From assembly GCA_048772705.1 (NCBI GenBank), contig JBLWGC010000230.1, positions 930,001 through 994,000 on the forward strand: a stretch of 64,000 bases of DNA, in the 5' to 3' direction. This stretch comes from Leidyana gryllorum EB-2025a (taxonomy: Eukaryota > Apicomplexa). Shown piece by piece: positions 50,630 to 61,300 of this stretch (the stretch's first letter is position 1; each line of letters begins with the position of its first letter). Both the position numbers and the translations under genes were made by a program. The notes below the pieces were generated by a model. That model saw only the letters and a list, made by a program, of their open reading frames with translations. It did no database searches and was not told the DNA's origin.

Positions 50630-53600
50630 ATGAGGCTTAGACTTAGTGCAGCGGCCGCAGCACTATCCTTGGCGCTGAGGGAAGGCCTGCTGCATGCTTA
50701 TGCCTCACCAGCGCCGGTGGTCGGTATTGATTTGGGCAATGAATACATGAAAGTGAGTGGCTTTTATTGTCCTCTGGACCCTTATGTCACGACTTGGTGG
50801 AATAGCTGGCTGCCATCGCCCCAGGCCACAACCTGGAAGTGGTGCTCAACAGTCAGAGTAAGCGGAAGACTCGGTCGGTGATGAACTTTGCGGGAAATGT
50901 TCGTCAATTCGGAGAGGCTGCGTTCGGTGAGACTTGATAAGGGCAGCGAGAAGAATGAGACTCTCTCTCTCTTTCTTTGTGTGCAGCCCAACAGTCCATG
51001 CAGCCGAATGCCACGCTGCAGTACTTCACGACAAATCTTGGCCGTCTGAGCAGCGAGCTGGAGTCTGTCCAGAAGACGCCGAACGGCTTTGATAGCACTT
51101 GGTATCCCTATAGTGTGCGCGATGACAACAACACACGCCACACTGTACGTTACGGAGTTGATTCCAAGGGAAAGTAAGTTGTCTCACCGGGAGTGCATTG
51201 TGGGCCATTTGTTACCGCGCAGGTTGCTATACAACGAGGAATTGGTCTCTCATCTGTTGAGTCACGGCAAGGACTTGCTCCAGGAGCACCTGAAGGACAT
51301 GGAGTACCCGGAAGACACTGAAGTGGAGGCTGTGCTGTTGATTCCGGCGGACTACTCGTATCGTCAGCGTCAACTGCTCCGTCAGAGTGCTCAGATGGCC
51401 GGGTACCACCCGATCGGATTCCTTTACGAGCCCATTGGAGCCGCCCTCTCGCACGCTCTGGATATGCCTCCCCCTCCCGAAACGAATGACACTTCAGGGG
51501 AGTCGAAGGGAGACGGATCCAGTCCCATCTATAAGGCGTTTTACTCTCTGGGGTCGAAGAACAGTCAGATATGTCTGGTGCGCTACCGATATGTCCCGGC
51601 TCCCTCGACACTGAAGAGTGGAATCGGCAAACAGCGCGAGGCTAAGGAGATTTTGAGCATTGAGACGCTTGGCTGTGCCGTGACTCAGGGCACTGGGCTC
51701 GGTGGCCACGCTGTGGATGTGTTGCTCGCAGACGCAGCTGCCAAGGAGTTCTTCGCTCTCAACAAGAGGGTCAAGAAGACAGCCCCAACGGCTCGCTCTT
51801 GGCGTCGGCTCCTCAAGGAGGCGACCAAAATGAAGCACACCCTGTCGACCAACCGAGAGGCCAGTGTGTTCATTGAAGGGTTCGCTGACGGCAAAGATCT
51901 CCGAGTTTCGATTGCTCGCGAGAAATTGGACGCTCTGCTATCCGAATCTGGATATCTCAAAAAAGTAAAGGACATTCAGACAGGTCTCCAGTCTGTATGG
52001 ACGAACTATCAGAAGAATGAAGGGTCGCCGGAGGTGGAGGGGAAGTTGGCCACCGACGTCAATGAACTGATCCAAGATATCGAGCTGGTCGGAGGCGGTT
52101 GGAGGGTCCCGCGTGTGCTGTCAGAGATTGAAAAGACTTTCCAACCAGCTCCGGTTGGGATGAAATGCAATGCCGACGAGGCAATGGCAGTGGGTGCGGC
52201 TATGCAAGCGGCCAACTACTCCAGTACCTACAAGTTCAAGTGAGTCGTCCCTTTAACAAGCCTCGCGCGCGACTGTGTATATCTCACTCGTCTGTTTTCA
52301 GGCCTTTGATGCTCTCCGTTCCGCTCTTCGAGGACTTGCACGTCCAGATGTCATACCGCGACCGCGGCAAAGCTGATGTGGTGGTCGACATTGACTTCCC
52401 CACCGGAACATTGTACGGTACTCAAGTGAAGAAGATATTGATGACGCCCATCTCGTCTGTTCGCGTGGTGGTCACCGACAAGGACAAGCAGGTTTTGGAT
52501 GTTTGGACGCTCGATGGAGCCGATGTGGTTCGCAAGGTGGGCTCTTTTGTAACACTACGACTCCCAATTGTGTCTTACACAGATGGAGGGCGCCGCAATG
52601 GAGGCGGCTGGCAAGCGGAGACGTGAGTATGCCGAGCTCATGTTGGACCCAGAGATCGCTGGTGACGAGACATTGAAACCCGAGTGGCACGATCTCCCCT
52701 CCAACGTTACCATGAAGCCTGAGACAGAGGTGGCTGTGGTCGTCAAGGTGAACAATATGGGATTGATCTCGATCACAAAGGCGGTGGCCTCGTGGCAAGA
52801 GCTCGTGGTGGAGGAGAAGAAGATCGACAAGGTCACCACGACGACCTCGACCTCCACCTCGTCGGCTGGTGAAGAGGAGACAACCACCACCACCAGCCCG
52901 GCAGCGTCGGAGACTACTACGGGCGATGAGTCTGACACCGCGTCCTCGGAGGAGACCTCCTCTACGACTACGACTCCCGCTCCGAAACGGAAGGTGATAT
53001 TCACCGAGTCGATCCAGCAGAGATTCAAAGCTCTGACCATCTCGCCACTCCCGATCAAAGACGACAGTAAAGAGCTGACAGAGGCCGAGATGTCTAAGCT
53101 CAAGAAACCGTACCCCCTGAACCCGAGACAAGTGCGAGACGGCAAGAATGGTCTCAAGACGTACATCAAAGCCGATCGCGAGGCTGAGAGACTGGGAGAG
53201 ATAAGGAATCGGTAAGGAGGAGTGTTGTTGTCGTGGGTGTTCGGGGAGTACTGATTGGTTGGTTCGCACGCAGACTGGAGACTTACATTTATGACATGAG
53301 ATCGAAGCTGAAAGACGAAGAGAACGCGCTCGTCAGAACCAATGCTGCCGCTGTGGTGGAAGGGCTGTTGACCAAACTGCAGGAAGCCGAGGATTGGCTA
53401 TATGAGGAAGGGTTCGCCGCCAACTAGTGAGTGGGAGTGATCATCGTGATCAGACGTTAAACCCTTTTACTATTCAGCAACACGGTGTCGAAGCGTTATG
53501 ATGGTGTCAAGGAGGCACTGGCCGAGGCGGTGTCTCGGGCGGAAGAATACAACGATCGCGATCGAGTTATAGACGGTGCTCGCCTGGACTTGACAGAGAT

Positions 53601-53898
53601 GCGGAAGAAAATGGACAATTTGCGGGTAAGGATCATTGAAGCGCTGCACAATGCAATGTGTACACAGACTGGACGATCGTGGCTGACTGAGGACCATTTT
53701 AGACCTGTGGTCGAGGCTGTGGAGCAGTTTGAGAAATGGTTTGATGAAGCTGTGGCAATGATGCGAAAGCAATCTCCTGATGAGAAGCCGCTAGTCAACA
53801 AAGTGGTCTTGAAGGAGAAGTGGGTGATTGTGAAAGATGCATTTGCTGCTCTGCAGAAGGTCAAGAAACCCAAGGCTTCAACAAAGTCAGAGTTGTGA
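50630..53898 (+). CDS. GRP170/HYOU1-type ER Hsp70 (Hsp110 family)
   Basis: Large ER chaperone and nucleotide-exchange factor for BiP. Exons 50630-50752, 50806-50926, 50987-51173, 51223-52239, 52302-52536, 52583-53211, 53274-53426 and 53478-53898; 961 aa. A signal peptide (MRLRLSAAAAALSLALREGL) precedes VVGIDLGNEYMKLAAIAPG, the standard start of GRP170. Then LLIPADYSYRQRQLLRQSAQ, YEPIGAALSHAL, IELVGGGWRVPRVL, DEAMAVGAAMQAA, a beta domain, a Thr/Ser-rich acidic loop (TTTTSTSTSSAGEEE) and the long helical C-terminal domain. The protein ends KSEL, a possible ER-retrieval variant of KDEL. It begins 54 bp after the SRP54 stop on the same strand. Confidence 0.93.
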
Positions 53899-53910
53899 TT
53901 TTTTTGCAAT

Positions 53911-54487
53911 ATGCCCATTCAACCAGGAGAGGTATTCCCACCTATATGTCTGGCACTCAAAGGCCAGGACTTAGATCTGAGAGGTAGATTTCAATTCTCT
54001 CCAGGCCTACTGATTGGTGTCACCGGCGCCTTCCACCCGATCTGCTCGAGTGTCTTCTTGCCTGGATACAAGGCCGTCGCCCCCTTCCTTAAAGATCAAG
54101 GCCTCGGCTTCGTTGGCTGTCTATCTGTCAACGATCCCTATGTACTTCGCGCATGGGCCAAGAAACTCAGAGTCACTTCCGAACTGATATTCATTTCCGA
54201 TGTCAACGCCTCACTCACAAAGGTATTGTTCTCCGTTCTCTCGGAAGAGTATCTGTCTGCAGGCGCTTGATATGACTCTGGAGACCGGCGACGACGGGTA
54301 CGGGACCATATTGGCTCGCGGACGCCGGTTCGCCATGTTCGTTGGCGAAGGCGCTATCATCCAGGCTGTGGCCGTCGATGAGGAAGCCACCGCTGGTGCC
54401 TTTGTACCCAAAATCGCGCAGATACTCAACGTCTCTTTACCCGCTTCGCTGAGTATTCGTAAGCCATCTAACACTGAACACAGGTGA
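53911..54487 (+). CDS. Peroxiredoxin-5-type thiol peroxidase
   Basis: Reduces hydrogen peroxide and organic peroxides through a peroxidatic Cys. Exons 53911-54222 and 54263-54487; 178 aa. Typical Prx5 pattern: GVTGAFHPICSSVFLPGY (active-site Cys in PxxxTxxC-like position, with a His instead of Thr three before), VGCLSVNDPYVLRAW, and the C-terminal fold with RRFAMFVGEGAIIQAVAVD. It ends in RKPSNTEHR. The GRP170 stop is 12 bp upstream. Immediately downstream a further gene begins at 54546; an alternative 25-nt intron (54459-54483) would fuse the two, which I consider less likely. Confidence 0.85.
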
Positions 54488-54545
54488 AATCTTCTTTCGC
54501 GCTCCTCGCATAGGACTCAAACAATCACAAAGTACTGCGAGCCTC

Positions 54546-55498
54546 ATGACGGCTCTGGCGCCTCACCCGCAGGAACAGCCGGCTGATGAGAGTAAGAAGA
54601 GTTCCGATGATCTATCCATCCTCCGATCTCATTCATCTTAGGGCTCTTACCCTATGTTTTGGCTCGCGATTCCTCCGTTATTGACACCGATCACGTTCAT
54701 GTTGTGTTTGATTATTCCGGAGCCGCACTCGCAGATGGCTACGTTATTCGAAAAGTGGAAGGTGCTCTAGAGGTAAGCCACCCAACACAGCAGCTGCTTT
54801 GCTGTGACCTCATACCACTCGGCCGCAGATTGCAGGCATGGATGGGGAGGACTTGGGCAGTGCCTGGGTTGATGAAGCACGTCCGGACTCCTTACGAGAT
54901 GGACTCCCTTCAGCCACCTCTGCCTTGGGAGGTGAAGGGATGTACACCGTCGAGAAAGTCATGATCACCCCGTCGTATAACATGCGCGTCTACAGCACCG
55001 AAGGCTTGCTGCCATCCGCTACTATTCTCGTCGTTCATCGACAAACTAATACAAATACCTATATGGTCGCAGCCTTCCATTTGCAACCCGAGGGGCGCGA
55101 CGTCCTACTAGCTAATCTACTCAGTGTGCAAGACAAGTTTGAACAAACGCCAGACAACACCTGGAGCCCTCCAATCGAGCGATCTTGTCTGAGCGATCCA
55201 GACCTCGGATTGGATCTTGCTCACTTTGTCTGGGCTTTCGCCAAATTCTACCGCTTCAAGGGACCCTGTGCTATTCTGCCAGAAGCAGAAGGACAGGATG
55301 TCACTTGGTAAGGCTTAACATGTGCTATGTTCGACACTAAATAATGTCAGGTTCGTGGCCGCCGACTCGGCATTCGCTTCCAGCCAGCAGCTTGAAGCTC
55401 TCAAAGCGCTGGTCCCCGCCCCAGCCAAGTCGGCACTCTCCCCCTACCATCGGCGGACCAAGCCCGAGGTTTTGATGACCGTATGCCAAGTTCAGTGA
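54546..55498 (+). CDS. Hypothetical protein downstream of Prx5
   Basis: Exons 54546-54591, 54642-54772, 54829-55307 and 55351-55498; 267 aa. Starts MTALAPHPQEQPADE. It contains VHVVFDYSGAALADGYVIRK, VEKVMITPSYNMRVYS, ILVVHRQTNTNTYMVAAFHL and DLAHFVWAFAKFYRFKGPC, the look of a globular alpha/beta protein. No family is recognised. No signal peptide. It may be fused to the Prx5 gene if a 25-nt intron is real. Confidence 0.65.
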
Positions 55499-55526
55499 AT
55501 CAAAAAAATTTCGGGTTGTGCCATGA

Positions 55527-56512
55527 ATGGACTCCACATGCCAGGCTTGTGGAAAGAAATATGCTAGGCATGATCACCTGCTGCGCCATATAAGGCTCGC
55601 GCACACGTGTGCTGAAGAGCGTAACTTCTCCTGCCAGCATGCTGGCTGTGAAAAGAAGTTTTATGACAACTCATCATTAAACCGACACGTCAAGAAGGTC
55701 CATCAGAAACGCTATCAGTGCCGTAAGTTTGACTTTGGAATGCAGCAATTGATTTCTCTTGCGCAGGAGCTGGATTTGGTTGTACTGCTCGGTTTGGGAA
55801 AATAAGCCAGCTGCGGAAGCACTTGTGTGCCAAGCACAGCCGGCTTCCTTTCGACACGTTACATCGTTTGTTCCTACAATGCTTGCCTGGCACGCCTGAG
55901 TATCGGGAAGCGTGGGAGAATGTAGGACCGCAGCCGCCAACAGACGGGGTAGATTGCACTAACACTGAGGGAAGCACCACCAAGGGCGGAATAGAGAGCG
56001 ATAGCTCCCAGTCTAGCTCGTATAGGTGCCCCTTCCCAGATTGTGAGCACATTGTACCCAGCTACCGTCAGTTGAAAGAGCATTGGAAACGGCACTTAAA
56101 TCCCTACAAATGCAAGCTTTGCAACACTGCAGTATTCTATTCCTTCAGAGAACTGCAAGATCATAAGAATCGTGAGCATTCGACCTGCCCGATATGCGGC
56201 TTGCGCCCTTCTCACTCCAACATGGCTCGTCATATGAAGACTCACACCGAGGGTGTGGAGAGTACAGGCTCGCCGGACGATGGGCACTATCATTGTGAAG
56301 ATTGTGATAAGATCTTTTCATCTGTCGGTAGTTACACGGCCCACCGTCGCCAGTGTTCGGAGGAAAAGTTTGAGGGTTCTGTTGGGAGTGGGGTTGATAC
56401 CCCTCTCACGATGGATTCTACCCCACTAGCAGATCTCCCAAAGCCGAGTGAGGCGAGTTGTGATATGCTTCTTCATTTTGGACCACCTCGTAAAAAAAGG
56501 AAAGATGCCTGA
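55527..56512 (+). CDS. C2H2 zinc-finger protein (TFIIIA-like layout)
   Basis: Exons 55527-55722 and 55767-56512; 313 aa. Several C2H2 fingers in series: CQACGKKYARHDHLLRHIRL, CQHAGCEKKFYDNSSLNRH, a third spanning the intron with FGCTARFGKISQLRKHL, then CPFPDCEHIVPSYRQLKEH, CKLCNTAVFYSFRELQDH, CPICGLRPSHSNMARHMK and CEDCDKIFSSVGSYTAH. Tandem fingers with hydrophobic linkers recall TFIIIA, the 5S rRNA gene factor, but this is a layout argument. Ends in a basic NLS (PPRKKRKDA). Its stop overlaps the start of the next gene. Confidence 0.8.
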
Positions 56513-57359
56513 CATCTGCACTCGATACAAAGTTCCGAAGGGGTTCGACACCTCTAAGTTCCTGCCAATATGCCCCGTATGCTCGGACTTTCCTCTCAGC
56601 GAAGAGAACATGAGGAAGATCCTCCCTGAGACTGAGTATAAAGTGATGCGGCTGAAGGAGGACGAGCCGCCCGGTTCTCACCCGTATGTGAGGGAAGATC
56701 GGGAGGGTAATTACCATTGCCGAGGTTGCAACAAGTTGCAGTTCGAGTCGAGTGCGAAGATAGCGGCGACTGATTACTGCGTATTTACTCAATTAAAGGG
56801 GGAAGTGACCAAGTTCCCTGCCGAAGGCGACAGCATAGTATGCGAAAAATGCGAGTGCTATCTGGGACGGGAGGAAGTATTGGAAGACGGGGAGAAAAGA
56901 TATTATGTAAATGGTGCAGCCTTACAGTTTTACCCCATGAAGCCGGACACACCCCGTCAGTTCCCTGTTACTTTGTCCGAGGAGGAGTGGAAGGCGAAGA
57001 TCGGAGACGACGTGGCCTTTGCTGTTCTACGCCACGCCGAAACCGAAGCACAGAACGCATCGCCCCTGACCGATAACTTTGAGTCTGGAAAGTATTACTG
57101 CAAGGGATGCGACAATTTGCTCTTCGACTCCAAGGACAAGTTTAGAGCAACATGTGGGTGGCCGAGCTTCTGTCGCCCAGCGACACCGGAAGAATCGTGC
57201 GGGTATGACTTTGACTACAAGCGTGGATTCCGACGGATTGAGGTGCATTGCAACCGTTGCGGAGGTCATCTTGGCCATCGATTCAACGACGCTCCTGATC
57301 AGCCAACGGGTGAACGTTTTTGCATCAATGGGGTGTGCCTGAAATTCGTCCCTGAATGA
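56505..57359 (+). CDS. Methionine-R-sulfoxide reductase B with a degenerate N-terminal copy
   Basis: Repairs oxidised methionine. Single exon, 284 aa. The C-terminal domain is a complete MsrB: NLLFDSKDKFRATCGWPSF, two CxxC zinc sites (YCKGC and CNRCGGHLGHRF), and the catalytic Cys in GERFCINGVCLKFVP. The N-terminal half repeats the same fold with YHCRGCNKLQFESSAK, CEKCECYLG and RYYVNGAALQF, where the catalytic Cys is Tyr. The ATG at 56505 lies inside the last codons of the zinc-finger gene. The stop TGA overlaps the ATG of the following gene. Confidence 0.9.
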   Translation: MPDICTRYKVPKGFDTSKFLPICPVCSDFPLSEENMRKILPETEYKVMRLKEDEPPGSHPYVREDREGNYHCRGCNKLQFESSAKIAATDYCVFTQLKGEVTKFPAEGDSIVCEKCECYLGREEVLEDGEKRYYVNGAALQFYPMKPDTPRQFPVTLSEEEWKAKIGDDVAFAVLRHAETEAQNASPLTDNFESGKYYCKGCDNLLFDSKDKFRATCGWPSFCRPATPEESCGYDFDYKRGFRRIEVHCNRCGGHLGHRFNDAPDQPTGERFCINGVCLKFVPE

Positions 57360-58312
57360 AACTGATTTTAAGTGTGATTGTGCTCGAGGGCATATTTGGT
57401 AGTATTGTCGACCAGGTCCCGCACTGGAGCGTAGATGATCTGGTCCAAGCTGACTGTCCCAGAAATCATCATATCTATCCAACCTGTGCACATTTCTGTG
57501 AGAATCATCACCAATGGCGTACCCTAAGAGAGCTGGACGAGAGCTCATGCGGTGGAGTTTTACCTGTAGATTACGAAATCCTTCTCCGGCGGAAACGCGG
57601 GCATTGGCCGGTGAATGCAAGTGAAGTGCGAGACATTGGGGATCGCCAGTCAAGATTCCTGGTGGACTTTAGATTCACTCATGCGAACTATAGTGACCCT
57701 GGCTCGATAGACGAAGTCACCATCAATCCGCACAGGCGTAACCATTACTGCAAGTGGTCCAATTATGCGGCCTACGAAGTGGCTATGGACGATTTCGAGT
57801 GCACTGTCACCACAGGTGCCAACCGATGCTCAGCTCGCCGACCCTTCACCAATGCTGAGATGCGGAAATGGTTCATTCAGGATTGGCCGAACGATGTTTG
57901 GTATGAAGGGCTGCTGACCGATGAAGAGAATTTTATTGCCCACTTTAATGTAACCCGCCATGTCGTCACCAATCACACAAGGGCTCTTCAAGATGGATTG
58001 CTCATAGAGAGACGCGGGTCAGAAACCCAAACATGTGTGCCTCCACGGGACGAAGCGGGTTGGGTGGAGGTAATCGATAGAGCATGGGTCTCAGGATCTA
58101 ATTGGTGTGGTTCCATCACCGACTGCTACCAATGTCAGACTGCCATCAATTGCGACTGGTGTCTAACTCCTTCATATGAGTACAAGTGTGTTGACTACTG
58201 TTTGGATCCCTGGAAGGCGAGTACCACTTGCGATTCAGCCTCTGGCCATCGCCCAATAGTCAGTGCAGCAATCTTTGTCCTCGTCCTTAGCTCAGCGTGC
58301 TTCTTAATCTGA
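57356..58312 (+). CDS. Secreted PSI-like Cys-rich protein with probable GPI anchor
   Basis: Single exon, 318 aa. Signal peptide MKLILSVIVLEGIFGS; a Cys-rich region with PRNHHIYPTCAHFCENHH; several N-glycosylation sequons (NASE, NYSD, NVTR, NHTR). Near the end a PSI-like module reads WCGSITDCYQCQTAINCDWC. The C-terminus is a short hydrophobic tail (PIVSAAIFVLVLSSACFLI) after a small-residue stretch, as for GPI attachment. The start ATG overlaps the MsrB stop (ATGA). No specific family name is justified. Confidence 0.72.
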   Translation: MKLILSVIVLEGIFGSIVDQVPHWSVDDLVQADCPRNHHIYPTCAHFCENHHQWRTLRELDESSCGGVLPVDYEILLRRKRGHWPVNASEVRDIGDRQSRFLVDFRFTHANYSDPGSIDEVTINPHRRNHYCKWSNYAAYEVAMDDFECTVTTGANRCSARRPFTNAEMRKWFIQDWPNDVWYEGLLTDEENFIAHFNVTRHVVTNHTRALQDGLLIERRGSETQTCVPPRDEAGWVEVIDRAWVSGSNWCGSITDCYQCQTAINCDWCLTPSYEYKCVDYCLDPWKASTTCDSASGHRPIVSAAIFVLVLSSACFLI

Positions 58313-58353
58313 CCCGCACGAACAAAAGTTTGAATTTAAGCCTCTTCACGCCC

Positions 58354-61300
58354 ATGGTGGGCGTTGTCACCCGACGAGCATTCCAGCTCCCTTTGCCATA
58401 TGAAGTCAACCTGGTTGATGCTCTGCTCGCGAATGACGGCTTGGTGGTGCTGGGCAGTGGGATGTGCGAGATTCAAATTAGTCTCTTATATTTAGCTACA
58501 TGGCTCATAAAGCGCAAGGCTGCCAATATATTCACCCTCCCGCTCGTTCTCATAGTCGGTCTATCAACCCCGGAATCGTTTGATGCGTTGAAAGCACGTG
58601 TAAAGTATGTACAAGAACTGCAAGATATACCTTTCGAATTCTTAGGAGTTGATTCTGATATACGTGAACGAAGCCAGAAACTGCAGAATGGGGGTATTTA
58701 TGCCAGTACCAGCCGTACGTTAGTCATAGATGCTCTCGCGGGTCGTCTATCCCGCGACCGAGTTGACGGCTTGCTGATCTATGAAGCACACACGTAAGCG
58801 TACACAACACCACACACGCTGATATGTCTGTGTCTCCGTATGAATTGCTGCAGTTTGTTAAATCGCTGTAATGATATGTTTATGATTCAGCTCCTACGCG
58901 ACTCCGAGCGATATCAAGAGATGAAGCGCGGAGCTTATCGAGCACCAACCCTGCATGATTCATCTCCGCGGAACAGCGCCACATCGCAGAACGCCCAAAG
59001 CCCAGCGGATAGCAAAGTCCGCCAGCGCTTCTGTCACGCCTTCTCCGACAACCCTGTTTTGATGAATCGGCATTTCAATCAGGCCGAAAGGACAATGCGG
59101 GTGCTGGGTGTTCGTCGTGTGTTCTTCATGCCCCGTGCGGCTCAGAAAGTGAAGGAGTGCTTGAATGCGGCAGTAATCGCTCCGAGCGCTGAGCAGAAGC
59201 TCATCAAGTTGTCACCGCTGGGCGACCGAATGCAGACTGCCTTGTTGGATATGATACAAATGGGTCTGGAAGAATTTCAAAAGCGTGCGCCTGGGATCAT
59301 AGGGGCAGCAGATAACCCTCTGGACGCTCGCAAGCAATTATTTCGGGACTTGGATCAGTCTCAGCCGGGCTCAAACTTGGACCACTATTGGCATCGCTTA
59401 CGGCCACGTGAACGCAAATTATACAATGACATTGTGATTTTGCGGAGTCTTCTGGTGCGGCTCATCAGATCGGACTCCGTTGAGTTTTGGAGAGCGCTCA
59501 CCGAACTACATACGAGTTCCTCGGACGCGACTGGGTTGGATGAAATCTGGTTCATGCAAGAAGCTGCGGCAACATTATTTGAGTGTGCCCGTGGCCGATT
59601 ATGGCGGCCTGAAGCTGATCCGGATGATCTGATGAAGCGGCGGTTTCATCTGTATTTTGAGCCCAATACTCGGCTGGTAGAGGTTCCTCGCATTATATCT
59701 AACTTTACGAGCGTTTGTCCGGATTTACCTCGCGACTTGCGGATATTAATTCTGGCTGAAGATCCCAAACAACGACTACAGATACTCAATGTGAGATCGT
59801 ACCTTCCGTCAACTCCTTTTCATCACTCTGCGATTGCAGACTATCGCCTTCGGAGCCTCTTACACTGTGAGCTGCAATGCTCGGCGACTATTGGAGCATA
59901 TGGTGGACTCTGACCGGCAACGTCGAATGGTGACAGTGGGTGGGGTCGGTGCTGTCAAGACCGATAACGCTGCTACTCGGGACATAGAGATGTTGGAAGA
60001 GGCCTGGAATGATCCGAAAAGGGCGTCGATTCCGCTCCGGTGAGTGAGACGCGAGAGTTGAAAGTATTATCACACGTAATGACCGATGTGTAGATCCAAT
60101 CCGCGTACTTTGGTCGAGGAAGAAGAGGTTTTGGAGTACTTGCGGCGCGATTTGAGCAAAAAGGGGTATCCTGTGAACCCCCATTTGAGAGTGTTATCAA
60201 TGCAGGGGGCCCCTCCCGATTTTGTGGAGTTTACAATGCTCGAATACCGTCCCCATCTGATCATATCTATGGGTATGCACTTTGAATGGTTCCGAGAGGT
60301 TGAGATCGGCAATGCACGACTCGCCTTAGCGTGTCTCGATTTGAAACGTCGAGTGGAAATGAAGGCCCAGCAGCAGGAGACGGGGAGAGAAGCATCACCT
60401 TCGACGGATAAGAAGGCCGGGGCCGGGCGAAAGAACTGTTCTCCTGCGACGAGTGAGCCGATAGTGAGCGTCGCAGGAGACTTGGCCCGCGAGATCACGA
60501 ATCCGACACCCGCAAGTTCATCCAACGGGGCCTTTTCGGCCCCGGCGTCAAACGAGATTGTCGGCGGCAGTTCTTCATCGGTTATAACGGTTAAGAGCGA
60601 AGAGGAGGGAGTGATTGCGCCCCCTAAGAAGAAGCGGAGGACTATGGATCTGCACCCGTTGATGAGTAGCCCAGACGACCAGTTGGGATTGGAAGGTGTC
60701 GAGAAGTTTGATTACAACTCGTTGGATAATACGGGGGGTCCCGAGACGTTCGTTTACGTTCTGGGATGCGTCAACAGTTGCGAACAGGCGGAATACGAGT
60801 ATCAGGTGAAGGCTGAGCAGAAGGCCTGGGATTTCCTCATTCAAACCAAAGCCACCATGATGATGACGAGTCGCCCACACGAACTGGATATGTTGGCAGC
60901 GATGCCCACTGAAGAAGAACGCTTAAAATACGTTCTCTCTGTGACGACCGACGTAACGGTGGGGTCAACGCGTAAAGGTGGCGGTGGCATTGCTATGGCC
61001 ACCAAGCAACTGCGCGACCGGGCAATAGAATACTATCGCGAGGCCATCAAACAGGCCAGAGACAATGGACTGCAGGAGCCCAAGTTACCGGTGCTGAGCC
61101 GAATGAGCGCTGTCGAACTCCTCGAGATAGTGAAGCCGAGCATTCTGGTTGATGTTCGCGAGTTCCGATCATCGCTGCCTTTCCAACTCTACCAAGAGAG
61201 TATGCGTCTGGTCCCTCTGACCCTTCCCATTGCCGACTATGTTTTGACACCGGATATCGGAGTGGAGCGGAAAGCGCTCCCCGATCTGATTCAATCGCTG

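Noticed and set aside
54459-54483. 25-nt intron fusing Prx5 with the next gene
   Set aside because: Shorter than every other intron here and the unspliced Prx5 ends at a normal length with a following ATG; kept as a finding only.
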